Positions 1 to 9,587 of a DNA stretch of 28,630 nucleotides are shown here, in pieces. Made by a program: the position numbers and the translations under genes. This DNA comes from Thamnocephalis sphaerospora (Eukaryota > Zoopagomycota > Zoopagomycetes > Zoopagales > Sigmoideomycetaceae), in assembly GCA_003614735.1 (NCBI GenBank), contig KZ992579.1, positions 1 to 28,630 on the forward strand, read 5' to 3'. The notes beneath the pieces are model-generated. The model was given only the letters and a program-made list of their open reading frames with translations, was not told the DNA's origin and did not search any database. How positions within the stretch are numbered: position 1 is the first letter of the stretch; every line of letters begins with the position of its first letter.

Positions 1-432
1 ACGGAGAGATATAGAATATACAGGCGCTAATCAGCGCACCTCAACTCGACCGACTAGACGCACACAGCCGTAGCGGGCTCAAGCGTCGCCTCCCGGTAAG
101 GAGAGGGTCAGCGAACCCAGCCAGGCGCGCACGCCGTCAAAACGCCCATCGAGGAAGCGCAACCGACAGCTCGTTCTGGTGATACGTTGGCCAGAATTCT
201 ACACCACACCGGCTCCCAGAGGGTGCCGACAGGATGCACGTACTGGATGCACAAGCATCGTTCCGCGCCCGTGTGCTTCACAAGGCGGCCAATATGGCCG
301 CGCCGTTCGCAAGAACAGCAGCGGCACCATATCCGTGTGTGGAAACAGAACAGCGGCGGCCTGGGCACGGCGATGGTTTTGATACGCACTGCTACTTTAT
401 GGGATTGGCCGGTTTTTCCACCCACCACTGCC
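1..432. other. Window edge downstream of the HECT gene, unassigned
   Basis: There is no recognisable gene here. A donor-like GTAAGG at about 96 and an acceptor-like CAG near 169, followed by plus-strand open frames ending at 382 or running to 522, could be the last exon of a convergent plus-strand gene entering from the left. No frame resembles a known family, and all three frames stay open by chance for a while, so this is not called as a gene. Confidence 0.2.
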
Positions 433-3400
433 TCAGACAAGCCCAAAGCCAGCGTGGTTGTGCACAGCAATAAGCAGCCTGTCGCGCAACTTTTCAAACG
501 TTGCGTACTCGGGCAGCAGTAGACGTCCAAAACAGGTATACGCGCTGGGCAGGCTGCAGAGTGGTGGTACGCCAGCGCACAACAGGTGATCAACAGCACG
601 GTCGTATTGCTCCGTCACGCATGCATCGTGCGTCTTACCGATCTGTGTCGGGTCCGTTGCGCTGCACCGAAAAGCGCACATCCTTGAGACCACGGGGCGG
701 CGCGCGATCGCTGGCTGTGACGAACCGTAGAAACTCGCGCTGTTGCTCGGCAGTCATTGCATGCACCACCTTCCAAAAGTTGCTGTAGGCAAGCAGAGTC
801 CGCGTGAGTGCAGCTAGTACGCAAAACATTCATCGCCATGGACACTCACAGTATCGTCGGGTGCTGTGCGGAGAACCCGTCCTCGTACGTGGTGTTCTCC
901 TCCAGAACGGTAAAGTCCAGCTCGGTGGTGCCACGCAATGCCCAATACAGGTCAGCTGGCTGGAACAGACGCTGCGTAGGAGGTGCGTTAGACCAATGTG
1001 CGCTTGCAAGGCACGGTGTCTGCTGCGCTTCACCTTGATAAACACTTCGTCGCACAGTGTGAAAAAGCCGCGCTTGAACGCCAAAAACTTTGCGCCAAAG
1101 TACTGTGCATCCAAGTGTTCAATGTAGAGCCGGACAAACTCTACGAGTGCAGGAAGCGGCATGCTGGCCGTTAGCGCGACACTGGGGAGCTACAAAAAAG
1201 TATGGACACACCATCGCGGTTTTCCTCAGTCACTGGTGTCGTGCTGCCGCCTGACCGTAGTGGCACCTCTCGCACCTGCCCATAGCGCTCCACATCCACG
1301 GCAAAGGTCAGGCCAAACACATTCTCCACATCGCCCTGGTCCCATTCCAAAAGCTGGCGTAGACTTCGGGCCACCGTCTGATACGCAGCATTCAATGGTA
1401 TGTTAGCGACAGTTGTCTAGAGTTGCTGCTTGTGTATGCTGGCATACAACTTACTGGAAGCATGTCCCCAACGTGAGCAAGCGTCAAAGGTTGGCCGAGT
1501 AGACGCTGGTCAAATGCCAATGGGAATCCGACATCGAGAACAATTCCGTTGTAGAAGGCTAGGCCAACAAAGTACATGCGCGCACATACATATAAGCGTC
1601 AAGGATGACCGGCATAAATGTGTGGAGTCTCGCAGCAACAGCAGCCGTGCGCTGAAAAGGATATAGCACCAAAGAGCTCAAATTGATCGTCGCTCTCTAG
1701 CGAGTTTTCGTTGAAGAGCGTGACGCGTGTATCCGGATCGTACAGAAACATGCCTACAAATGGGGTACGGAGATGTTACAGTCATAAACATGCTGCAAAG
1801 CGGTGGCGATGCTGATGGTAGCTGCATCTGTGTCTCCAGCCGTATACTGGTGCTTACCAAAGGCAGGGTCGAAGAGTTCACGCGCGGCCATTTGGAACAT
1901 CTCCTTTTGCAGACCACCCTGGTCGACGCCCTCCTCGCCGCCATGAACAAATTTGACGCGCAGTGGTCGATGTAGCGCATCCATGCGCAATAGCATCTGT
2001 GAAGACAGCCGTGTTAAAGGAGGAACGGTTGCACCCATGAGTGGTACGCTTACCTGGTCGAGAATGTCGCGAATCATGGATTCACGGCGAAGCTCAAGGG
2101 TCAAATGCGACTCAATCATGGACTGCAGCTGGTTTTCGTACTCTGCAAGTAGTGTCGTATTGCTCGACAGGTGACGCTGGCACAGAGAATACATTCCCTG
2201 CCATCCGCTCACATCCTATCAAAGCCAGCTGCATTAGCGGTGGACAGTGCGTTGCGGTGTCTCAGCATGAACACACCAAGCTGGCTTGCTGCATGCGCGT
2301 AATGGCATGCACACGCATAAAATAGCTCTTAAAGTTGGCGTCGAAAATAAACGGCCAGTCCAAGAAGGTAAACACATTATCGTCGCCACTAGCAGCATCG
2401 CACATTAGAGCCGGACCAGCACGATGAGATCTCCAGCTGTCAACGCACCTTTCTCGTTTGGCAGCCCAGCGCAGGTACTCTTTGCGGAAATCAATCATCC
2501 GCGAAAGATCGCTGCTTTGAAAGTCTTCTGGTCTGCCGGGGGCATTTTCGTCGCTGCACCCCACGGTATCTAAGGCCACAGACGAGTTACGGCACGTAGG
2601 CAGCTATAAGCTTGCGTCGTACAATAGCAAATTGAATGACGAAAGGATACAGAGTAGCTTGAGCACAACAAGTGTCTCGTAGACTTCTCGTCCTGGGCAC
2701 TCGTCCGCAAGATAGATGCGAACCAGATAGTCAATTAGGATAAGTACTAGACGCTGAAATCTCTCGCGATTGTAGCTGATCGTAGCGACAACGAGCAGTC
2801 AGTCACCAAGCATGCTGCGCAACTATGCTACAAATGAGAGCTTACTTGCAAAGACACTGATTAGCAACAAAATCGTGGTCGTCACCGACAGCGCTTGCCA
2901 ATATGTGAATAAGCTGGCTGAGCGTGTCGGTCATTTCTGGCTCAAGAATGAACGGATTCTATCCAGTGTGACAAATGTAAGCGATGTTCTAAAAGCCTCG
3001 TAAACAGCTAAACTCACTTCAAGCAAAATCAGCACTGCCAACATTCGCGAGCGGCCAAGTGTTCCTGGACTCATGGCCGCCAGCTCTGCAGAGAGCTTTT
3101 CCATGGCTGTGCGCATGGGAATGGTTACCACATGCGAAGGCTCCTGCAAGAGCAGCGTCAAAACCAGCATTGGAACAGCATGCGCTGGCATGTTGGGTGC
3201 TTAAACGTACAATTTCGAAAAGCATCTTGTATGTATCGCGTGTTCTTGCTAAATCATATACTTTGGCGGTACATCTACCCGTCAGTCTGCGCAAATATGT
3301 TGATTATACCACGCTACACTCACTCTGACCACCCTTCCCTTTGCCATCGCCCTCCTGCGTCAACAAGGTTAGCTACCATCAGGGTGGATGGTGTGCACAG

Positions 3401-4480
3401 GTACGTACGTGTAGAGCGACAACACGCTGCTCGGCTTGGCTCTCATCGGTCTGAAAGCGCATCGATCAGCACGGTACCGGCGATGCACTCTTTTGCTTCG
3501 GCTGCCTACCAGAAATATACGGCACAAGTCGGCGTGTGTGCGAAATACCGCCGTTACCGTGTCTTCGATGAAGGCAAAATCACGCGCGACAAACGGTGCG
3601 TCCTGGACTCCTGCTGGCGTTGATGCCTGCACACACACCCATACTGCGCGCTCTAGTAGCGGCTTGGTGATTCGCTTCAAAGAGTAGTGCCATCGCTTTG
3701 AGTCTGAGTTCCGCTCGCTAGAGTCTGTAGCATCCAGCACACGTGTTAGCCAAATCTTGAGCGGCCAACATATGTACCTACATACCGGCAGTCTCATTCG
3801 TTGGCGAGTCAAACGCAGTGGCCATATTCAGAGAGATGATCCCGAGGCTCTCTCCTGTGTCCGCTGCCTGCATTGACCGGGCTATTGTGCGTTGGTCTGA
3901 CGGCCTTCGAAAGGCGTTGGTATGCGCAATCGACTCGGCAACCGTTCTGACCGAAGCGTCGGCGTTTTCGGTGCGGTTCGCCGCCATACATATGCGCCGT
4001 GCCCTTCGTAGCGCGGTCCACACATTCTCGCAGTCAGAACAGAGTGCATCCTGGCCTTGAAACGCGGCAAGCTGCGATGCCAACATGCGAATTCCAGCAC
4101 CTGACAAATGGACACCGTCTGACAACAGAACCAGCCGAGTTAGTAGCCGCTAGGATACCACGCTCCTTACAGCATCGTCGCTTACTCGGATGCGAGCGAC
4201 ACCACTGCTGCGGACACGCTTCCCGGCCACAGCCTACAGTCAATTGGTGCGCAAAACTGGATTGTCACCCAATGAGATACAGCATAGCGTGCTGGACCCC
4301 ATGCTGCGCGTCTTACCGCTCCTCCAGCTCGGCCAGCTGGCTCGTCTCTGACGCGTCGTCCTGCCCCGAGATGCTCATGGCAATGTTTTCAACCAGCAGT
4401 GGGTCCTGAAGTGCGAGCAGCACCGACCTTGGCAGCTGTGCGTCAGCCGTCGGCCAGGCGCCCCCGTGCAGTTCCGGCAT
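433..4480 (-). CDS. UBE3A: UBE3A-like HECT E3 ubiquitin ligase with AZUL zinc finger, 21 exons
   Basis: E3 ligase that forms a ubiquitin thioester on its own cysteine before passing it to substrates. Exons (descending): 4480-4317, 4256-4186, 4118-3786, 3724-3510, 3450-3409, 3354-3324, 3248-3211, 3143-3018, 2940-2846, 2775-2651, 2569-2449, 2388-2277, 2215-2054, 1996-1858, 1753-1665, 1571-1455, 1377-1212, 1140-1034, 971-850, 782-639, 553-433. They sum to 2640 nt (879 aa). An N-terminal AZUL zinc module has cysteines at 64, 69, 74 and 105, within [12 protein letters not shown], as in human E6AP. The HECT domain covers about residues 525-879: [56 protein letters not shown], and the catalytic Cys847 in AYTCF, about 32 residues from the end as in E6AP. 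Length matches UBE3A (about 875). Introns 1572-1664 and 2570-2650 look U12-type. The exon 12/13 junction is the least certain. The start is the ATG facing the divergent neighbour. Confidence 0.93.
1572..1664 (-). other. U12-type AT-AC intron in the HECT ligase gene
   Basis: On the minus strand the intron begins ATATCCTTTT (1664 down), matching the U12 AT-AC donor consensus ATATCCTTT. It carries a branch-like TCCTTGAC (1605-1598) and ends in AC (1573-1572). Removing it joins ...FELFGA to FVGLAFYNG, restoring the HECT block with no gap. No GT-AG solution works: the exon 3' of it is preceded in frame by a TGA, and no AG lies between that TGA and the exon. The branch-to-AC distance (27 nt) is somewhat long. 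Confidence 0.85.
2570..2650 (-). other. U12-type GT-AG intron in the HECT ligase gene
   Basis: The minus-strand donor is GTATCCTTTC (2650 down), an exact match to the U12 GT-AG donor GTATCCTTT and unlike the GTAAGN/GTGNGT donors of the neighbouring introns. The branch candidate is TGCCGTAAC (2594-2586), an imperfect match to TTCCTTAAC. The acceptor is CTTAG (2574-2570), 17 nt after the branch A. Splicing restores a continuous helix (LKLLYTVG... then [16 protein letters not shown]). The nearer acceptor TATAG at about 2605 would put a stop in frame. Confidence 0.72.
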
Positions 4481-4619
4481 GACGACGATGTAATAGCAGC
4501 GTAATAGTAGCAGTGCTGGAATGAGTCACACGGAGGATGAACATTTGGCTACGCTTTGTTGTTGCATGACCCAACTTGTTCTTGTTACCAACGCCCCACT
4601 CTACGCCACTGTCGTTATC
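4481..4619. promoter_or_regulatory. 139-bp divergent promoter region
   Basis: This holds the whole interval between the minus-strand HECT ligase ATG (4480) and the plus-strand D-box protein ATG (4620). Both promoters must lie here or in the 5' ends of the genes. I see no TATA box. An in-frame upstream ATG at 4521 could lengthen the plus-strand protein by 33 residues. Confidence 0.55.
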
Positions 4620-5777
4620 ATGCCACGTACACGCTCTACCACGGCTAGCGCACATCGTACAAGTGTACAGGACGAGAATGCCCCGCCAGCGTTGCAGAGT
4701 GTTGTGCATTCGTCCAAGCGTTCACGCACACGCACAACCACCCCAGCCACCAAGCACATAGTCTCGCCACATGCCACCCTGGCGAACACAAAAAGCGCCA
4801 CCAGACGCACGGTGCTTGGACCTATCAATGGCGATAATCGCGTTAACAAGCCAAGCACAACTAGCAGTAAGCGTCAACCAAACACGGACGCATTGAAACA
4901 ACCCAAGCATGCTGGAGCTCGCCGCGCAACAATCTCTGCTCGAGCAGATGCAAATACAGATGCGCATATACCGACACCCCTACTAAAGCAACCGTCAAGT
5001 ACCGCAAAGAAGCAGGACATTGAGAGCGTGACGGATAAGCATGTCGATTTGGAAACGCCATTGCCATCACGATGCATCGCACAACCTTTTGCATCGGTGC
5101 AGCCCGCCAGAGCGTCTCAGAGTGGCGCCGTCGCAGCAGCAGAACGTCGTGGAGTGCAGAGCGAGGCAGCTGTCAAGGATCTAGCAGTAAATCAGGCGTC
5201 GCTGGATGGTAACGATCCATTTGGCTTTACGGCAGCAGAGCAACGCGTAAGTCACAAGCGCCAGAAAGGCATCTACTTTTCGCCTTTGCTAGGTCGCGCA
5301 CATCCGAGACTGCCACCACAAGCAGTCCAGTTGGATCATGGCATGGCGTCGAAAGCAGCTGCCATTTCCCTGCCAGCTGCGCAAGTTGTCCGAGAAGACG
5401 TGCCGTCATCTGAGCCAGAGGAGGATACATCATCTGAACCGAGCCAAGATGCACTGTCGTCGCCAGCTTCAACAAGTGATGCGGATCTACAGCTACCCAA
5501 ATCGCTACAGCCAAAGCCGACTGAGCCAGCCGGTAGCATCCTAGCAGGCGAGCTTGCGCATTTGCCTCAGCGGCGGTCGGCCACCATCCAGCCTCGTCGC
5601 CACCGTGCTAGCAAACAGGCAACGGATACAACAAGAAAGCGCACAATGCCGAAACGCAAAGGATGTGTTAAAGCAAAGACCGCTGCTGCCGTAGAGTCCA
5701 CGCCTACCTCGCCCAAACGCGTTCTGGACGACATTGACGCCTACCAGCTGGAGGAGGAAGTAGTGATTTCGCTCTAG
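4620..5777 (+). CDS. Disordered basic protein with D-box and FGF motif, putative APC/C substrate (securin/sororin-like?)
   Basis: Intronless frame of 385 aa from the ATG at 4620 (an in-frame ATG at 4521 is possible but adds a cysteine-rich stretch that looks like leader DNA). The protein is low-complexity, rich in Ser/Thr/Pro/Lys/Arg/Ala, with no globular domain. Visible motifs: RTVLGPIN at residues 63-70, very like cyclin B and securin destruction boxes (RxxLxxxN); NDPFGFTAAEQRV with FGF at 201-203, of the kind used by cohesin regulators to bind Pds5/SA; a CDK-type site SPKR near residue 365; an acidic-hydrophobic C-terminus DIDAYQLEEEVVISL. Known: securin and sororin are short disordered mitotic proteins with D-box/KEN signals. 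Inferred: a mitotic or cohesin regulator turned over by APC/C. It could be another chromatin protein; the motif evidence is short. It is divergent from an E3 ligase gene but no functional link is implied. Confidence 0.6.
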   Translation: MPRTRSTTASAHRTSVQDENAPPALQSVVHSSKRSRTRTTTPATKHIVSPHATLANTKSATRRTVLGPINGDNRVNKPSTTSSKRQPNTDALKQPKHAGARRATISARADANTDAHIPTPLLKQPSSTAKKQDIESVTDKHVDLETPLPSRCIAQPFASVQPARASQSGAVAAAERRGVQSEAAVKDLAVNQASLDGNDPFGFTAAEQRVSHKRQKGIYFSPLLGRAHPRLPPQAVQLDHGMASKAAAISLPAAQVVREDVPSSEPEEDTSSEPSQDALSSPASTSDADLQLPKSLQPKPTEPAGSILAGELAHLPQRRSATIQPRRHRASKQATDTTRKRTMPKRKGCVKAKTAAAVESTPTSPKRVLDDIDAYQLEEEVVISL

Positions 5778-6096
5778 TTTTACATCCATGGCATGCACAT
5801 CTCTGTTGTACAGCATCATTATTTCAGTAAATTACTACCGCGCGTATAGCAGTAACGGTAGAGTGCGCGAATGTTGCTTGCTGCTTGCCAGTGCATCGGA
5901 GCAAACATTCAGACGCTTGCTCTTTTAACGAGATAGTGCACAAGTGTACCAGGTCCAGAGCTGCCTCTATGCTAACCCCAGACAACCATAGCGTCTGCAA
6001 TCTTTGTTATTACCACACACACACACACTTCTGCCTATTGTCTACTCTGACCGATCGTCGAGGTGCGGCAACGATACTGCCGCTGCTGTCGGATCC
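5778..6096. other. Intergenic region with (CA)n, before CWC22
   Basis: 319 bp holding the 3' end of the D-box gene and the CWC22 promoter. A 15-nt CA run lies at 6014-6028. There is no TATA box and no open frame that I believe. Confidence 0.5.
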
Positions 6097-9000
6097 ATGC
6101 CGTCGTCCACGTCCAGCATGGACGAGCACCCTGCTCGGGAAAAGATCGAGCAAGCGTAAGTGGTTGGGCTTTCAGACGAGAGGGCACAACTAGCGACTAA
6201 CATGCACGGCCAGCGATGCGGACCAGCCCATGGAGGATGTCTCGCATACTGTCCAGGAGAGCGATGCGCGGAAACGGCAAGTGTGCAGAGTGCACTGGTG
6301 GAGGCGATGAGCCGGTGCAGACGGGCGGCTAACGTGCAGGCACAGGACGCGCTCTAGGTCTGCTAGTACCAGCTCTTCGGTGTCTACGCGTTCACGTTCA
6401 CGTTCACGCTCGCCAGCGCACCGCCGGAGACGTGAGCGCCGCGACTCGCGTTCGCGTTCACCTTCGCCGTCGCGCTCTCGATCTCGCGACCGCCGCCATG
6501 GTCGTCGTTCGCAGCGCTCAACCTCGCGCAATAGGTCACGCTCCCCACAGCCTGAGCTACCGCGCGTGTTTGACATTGATCCCGTGCGCAGACGTGAGCG
6601 CGAGCGGCAGCTGATGGAGCAGTACAACGAAGCGGAGCCGGCGCGTGCTCCTGCTGCTGCGGTGGATCCGGCGGAGGAGCGGATTCGATTGGCGTTCACC
6701 ACACGTACGGGCGGCGCCTATATTCCACCGGCGCGTCTGCGGGCGATGCAGAGTCAGATCACGGATAAGAGCAGCCGTGAATACCAGCGGCTGGAATGGG
6801 AGCAGCTGAAGAAGAGCATCAACGGCCTGGTGAACAAAGTCAACACATCCAACATTAAGCTGATTGTGCCCGACCTGTTCAAGGTCAACCTGATTCGCGG
6901 TCGTGGTCTATTTGCACGTTCCATCATGAAGGCACAGGCAGCGGCGCTGCCGTTTACACCAGTCTATGCAGCATTGATCGCGGTGTTGAACGCAAGGATG
7001 CCGCAGATTGGTGAACTAGTGCTTACTCGGCTGCTTGTCCAGTTCCGGCGTGCTTACAAGCGTAACGACAAGGTACCGTCTTGTAGCTGTAGCTGTAGCT
7101 GTAGGACTGATGTTGGTGTTGCTAACGCGCTTTTGCCACCATTTACAGACCGTGTGTCTGTCCTCTACCACGTTCATTGCCCATTTGTGCAACCAACAAG
7201 TTGCTCACGAGATTGCGGTGCTGCAGATGTTGTCGCTATTGCTGGACCGGCCTACCGATGACAGTGTGGAAATTGCTGTTGGCGTCATGCGCGAGTGCGG
7301 CGCTTTTCTCTCCGAGGCATCGCCGCGTGCGTTCAGCATTGTCTTTGATCGGTTCCGTGCAATCCTGCACGAAGCGCAGATCGACAAGCGTATTCAATAT
7401 ATGATTGAGGTGCTTTTCCAAGTGCGTCGCGACAAGTTCAAGGATAATCCGGCCATGCCCGAGGAACTGGATATTGTCGAGGATGATGACCAAATCACGC
7501 ATACACTTGATCTGGATGACGACAATCTGGACGTGCAGGAGGGACTAGGTAGGCGTTTGTAGACAGCATTGCTCACATGCATGCTGCGCAAGAAAGGTAT
7601 GTGTAGCGTACTGACGGGTGTTTGCAGGCGTGTTCAAGTTTGATCCCGAGTTTTTGGAGAATGAGGAAAAATATGCGCAAATTCGTGCGGAGATTCTGGG
7701 CGAAGACTCCTCGGGAGAGGAGGGAAGCGGCGATGAGGATTCGAGCGAGGAGAGCGATGAGGAAGACGAGGCGGGATCTGCAACCGAAGGTGCAACACAG
7801 GGTAGGCGCATGCGGACAGTGTACCAACGCGGGACTTTTACTGACTTGCACGATTTGACACGCGTTCAGCTCTGGCCAGCCAGCTCAAGATCCAGGATCG
7901 CACGGAAACTAATCTGATCAACCTACGACGCACCATCTATCTTACGATGATGTCGAGCGTGGACTTTGAGGAAACAGCGCACAAGCTGATGAAACTGCAG
8001 CTACAGGAGGGCGATGAGGTAGGTGTGCGGTGCGTGGTGTGCCCAGAGACCAGCGTCTGTGCTAGTTTAGTTGCGCTGATACACGATGGCCTGTTCACCC
8101 GGCATTAGGTTGAGCTATGCAGCATGATCATTGAGACATGCTCGCAGGAACGCACCTACCTAAAGTTTTACGGCCTGCTGGCGGAGCGATTCTGCAGGCT
8201 GAATCGCGTTTGGGCAGAGACGTTTGCGCGTCTATTTGCCGAAACGTTCGATACCATTCACCGCTACGAGACAAACAAGCTGCGCAATGTGGCGCGACTA
8301 TTTGCGCACATTCTTTCCAACGACGCCATCAGCTGGTCGGTGCTTTCTTGTGTGAAGCTGAACGAGGAGGACACCACCGCTAGCTCGCGCATTTTCATCA
8401 AGATTCTGTTTCAGGAGATGTGCGAGGCGCTTGGTCTGAAGCAGCTGAACGATCGACTCAAGGATCCCTACATGGCTGACGCGTTTTCCGGCATCTTTCC
8501 GGTGGACAATCCCAAGAACACGCGCTTTGCCATCAACTACTTTACAAGTATTGGTCTTGGTGGTCTAACGTAAGTGCAATGCGCCGCCCGTTCAATGCAG
8601 ATGCGACACCCACACTCACACCCACCCACACGCTAATATTACAATCCTGTAGCGAGGAGTTGCGTGAGCATTTGAAGAATGCACCCAAGCTGATTATGGC
8701 ACAGAGGCGACTTATGGAAAGCGATTCAAGCGACTCGAGTAGCGACTCGGATAGCGACTCTAGTAGTGACTCGGACAGCAGCTCGGACAGCAGCTCGGAC
8801 AGCAGCTCGGACAGCAGCTCGGATAGCAGCTCGGATAACGATTCTAGCAGCAGCATTTCCTCTTCCTCCGACTCGGATAGCGACTCGAGCCGGGGCCGAG
8901 ATCGACGCCGTAGCACTCGTCGCCGCAGCCTGTCGCGTTCTCGGCAGTCCAGCCGTGCACGGAGTGATCGCAGCAAAAATCGCAGCCAGAGTACAAGCCG

Positions 9001-9358
9001 TCGACCTGACCGGACCCGAGAGCGGAGTCTAGGACGGACGCGTAACGGAGACGCTGGCGGAGACCGACGTGACCGTTCTGGACGGTACCGCAGCCGTGAT
9101 CGCTATGAAGCGCGATCGCCAGCACGCCGTGATAGTCGCTCGTACCGCAGTGAGGTAGACCGGCGGCGGCGACGCTCGTCGTCTCGTTCTCGCCGTGATG
9201 AATCGGGCCGCCAGCGCTCCATGTCGCGCTCGCAGTCCCGCTCCCGTCGCGGCGGAGCAAGCCGCCGGCGTTCGCAAACACGCTCCCCCGCTCGATCTCG
9301 ATCGCCACGTAGATATTCGCGATCGCGCAGCCGCGGCCGTGGCAGCGATCGCCGCTGA
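6097..9358 (+). CDS. CWC22: Pre-mRNA-splicing factor CWC22 (MIF4G and MA3 domains, RS-rich ends)
   Basis: Spliceosome component that in animals also loads eIF4A3 onto exon junctions. Exons: 6097-6155, 6214-6276, 6346-7072, 7149-7548, 7628-7801, 7870-8018, 8109-8569, 8653-9358. They sum to 2739 nt (912 aa); acceptor 6339 instead of 6345 gives 914. Order: an Arg/Ser-rich head (about 40-115); MIF4G from about 187 ([20 protein letters not shown]); an acidic linker; MA3 from about 475 with [31 protein letters not shown]-like block ([20 protein letters not shown]) and [20 protein letters not shown],  nearly identical to the human protein; then a Ser/Asp run and RS tail (about 690-912). The yeast protein lacks such tails. 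Intron 2 appears to be GC-AG. The ATG is the first in frame and uses a clean 59-nt first exon. Confidence 0.95.
6277..6345 (+). other. Probable GC-AG intron in CWC22
   Basis: The donor is GCAAGT, with exon ending AAACG. A branch-like CTAAC lies at 6329-6333, and acceptors CAG are at 6339 and 6345; both keep frame and differ by two residues. The nearby GTGTGC donor at 6281 would be out of phase with either acceptor. Confidence 0.6.
7082..7105 (+). repeat. (TGTAGC) microsatellite inside CWC22 intron 3
   Basis: Three perfect TGTAGC units plus a nearly complete fourth, just after the donor GTACCG of the intron at 7073-7148. Confidence 0.85.
8773..8832 (+). repeat. Coding minisatellite, five 12-nt units, Asp-Ser-Ser-Ser
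   Basis: Five head-to-tail copies of GGACAGCAGCTC (the last has T for C) inside the last CWC22 exon, encoding an alternating acidic/serine run. The frame is kept because the unit is a multiple of three. Confidence 0.9.
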
Positions 9359-9587
9359 TGCTGTTTCACGTGGCCTAACAAGGCTGGCGCCAGTAATATA
9401 GTGCTGGCTACTTGGTCGTTTTGCCAACCTGCGCGTAAAGTATCACGTCATTTAATGCAAACTATGGGAGGTGATTGGCGAGCGTCTTGTTGCACAGACC
9501 GATGAGAAGGACATGGGGACAATGGGCGGAGAGCGCAGACCAACGGAAGCGGAAATGGATACAACATTGGTCTGGGTGACGTATCGA
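9359..9587. other. Convergent intergenic region
   Basis: Lies between the CWC22 stop and the furthest possible end of the minus-strand gene. No feature is visible beyond short chance frames. Confidence 0.4.

Noticed and set aside
2604-2650. U2-type reading of the intron at 2570-2650 using acceptor TATAG at 2605
   Set aside because: The joined frame stops within five codons; the CTTAG acceptor restores the conserved sequence.
5745-5762. GGAGGAGG resembling a bacterial ribosome binding site
   Set aside because: It is Glu-codon-rich coding DNA in a genome with spliceosomal introns.
8542-8976. Minus-strand 144-codon frame rich in Leu-Ser-Glu
   Set aside because: It is the antisense of the CWC22 Ser/Asp minisatellite; the repetitive composition keeps the frame open.
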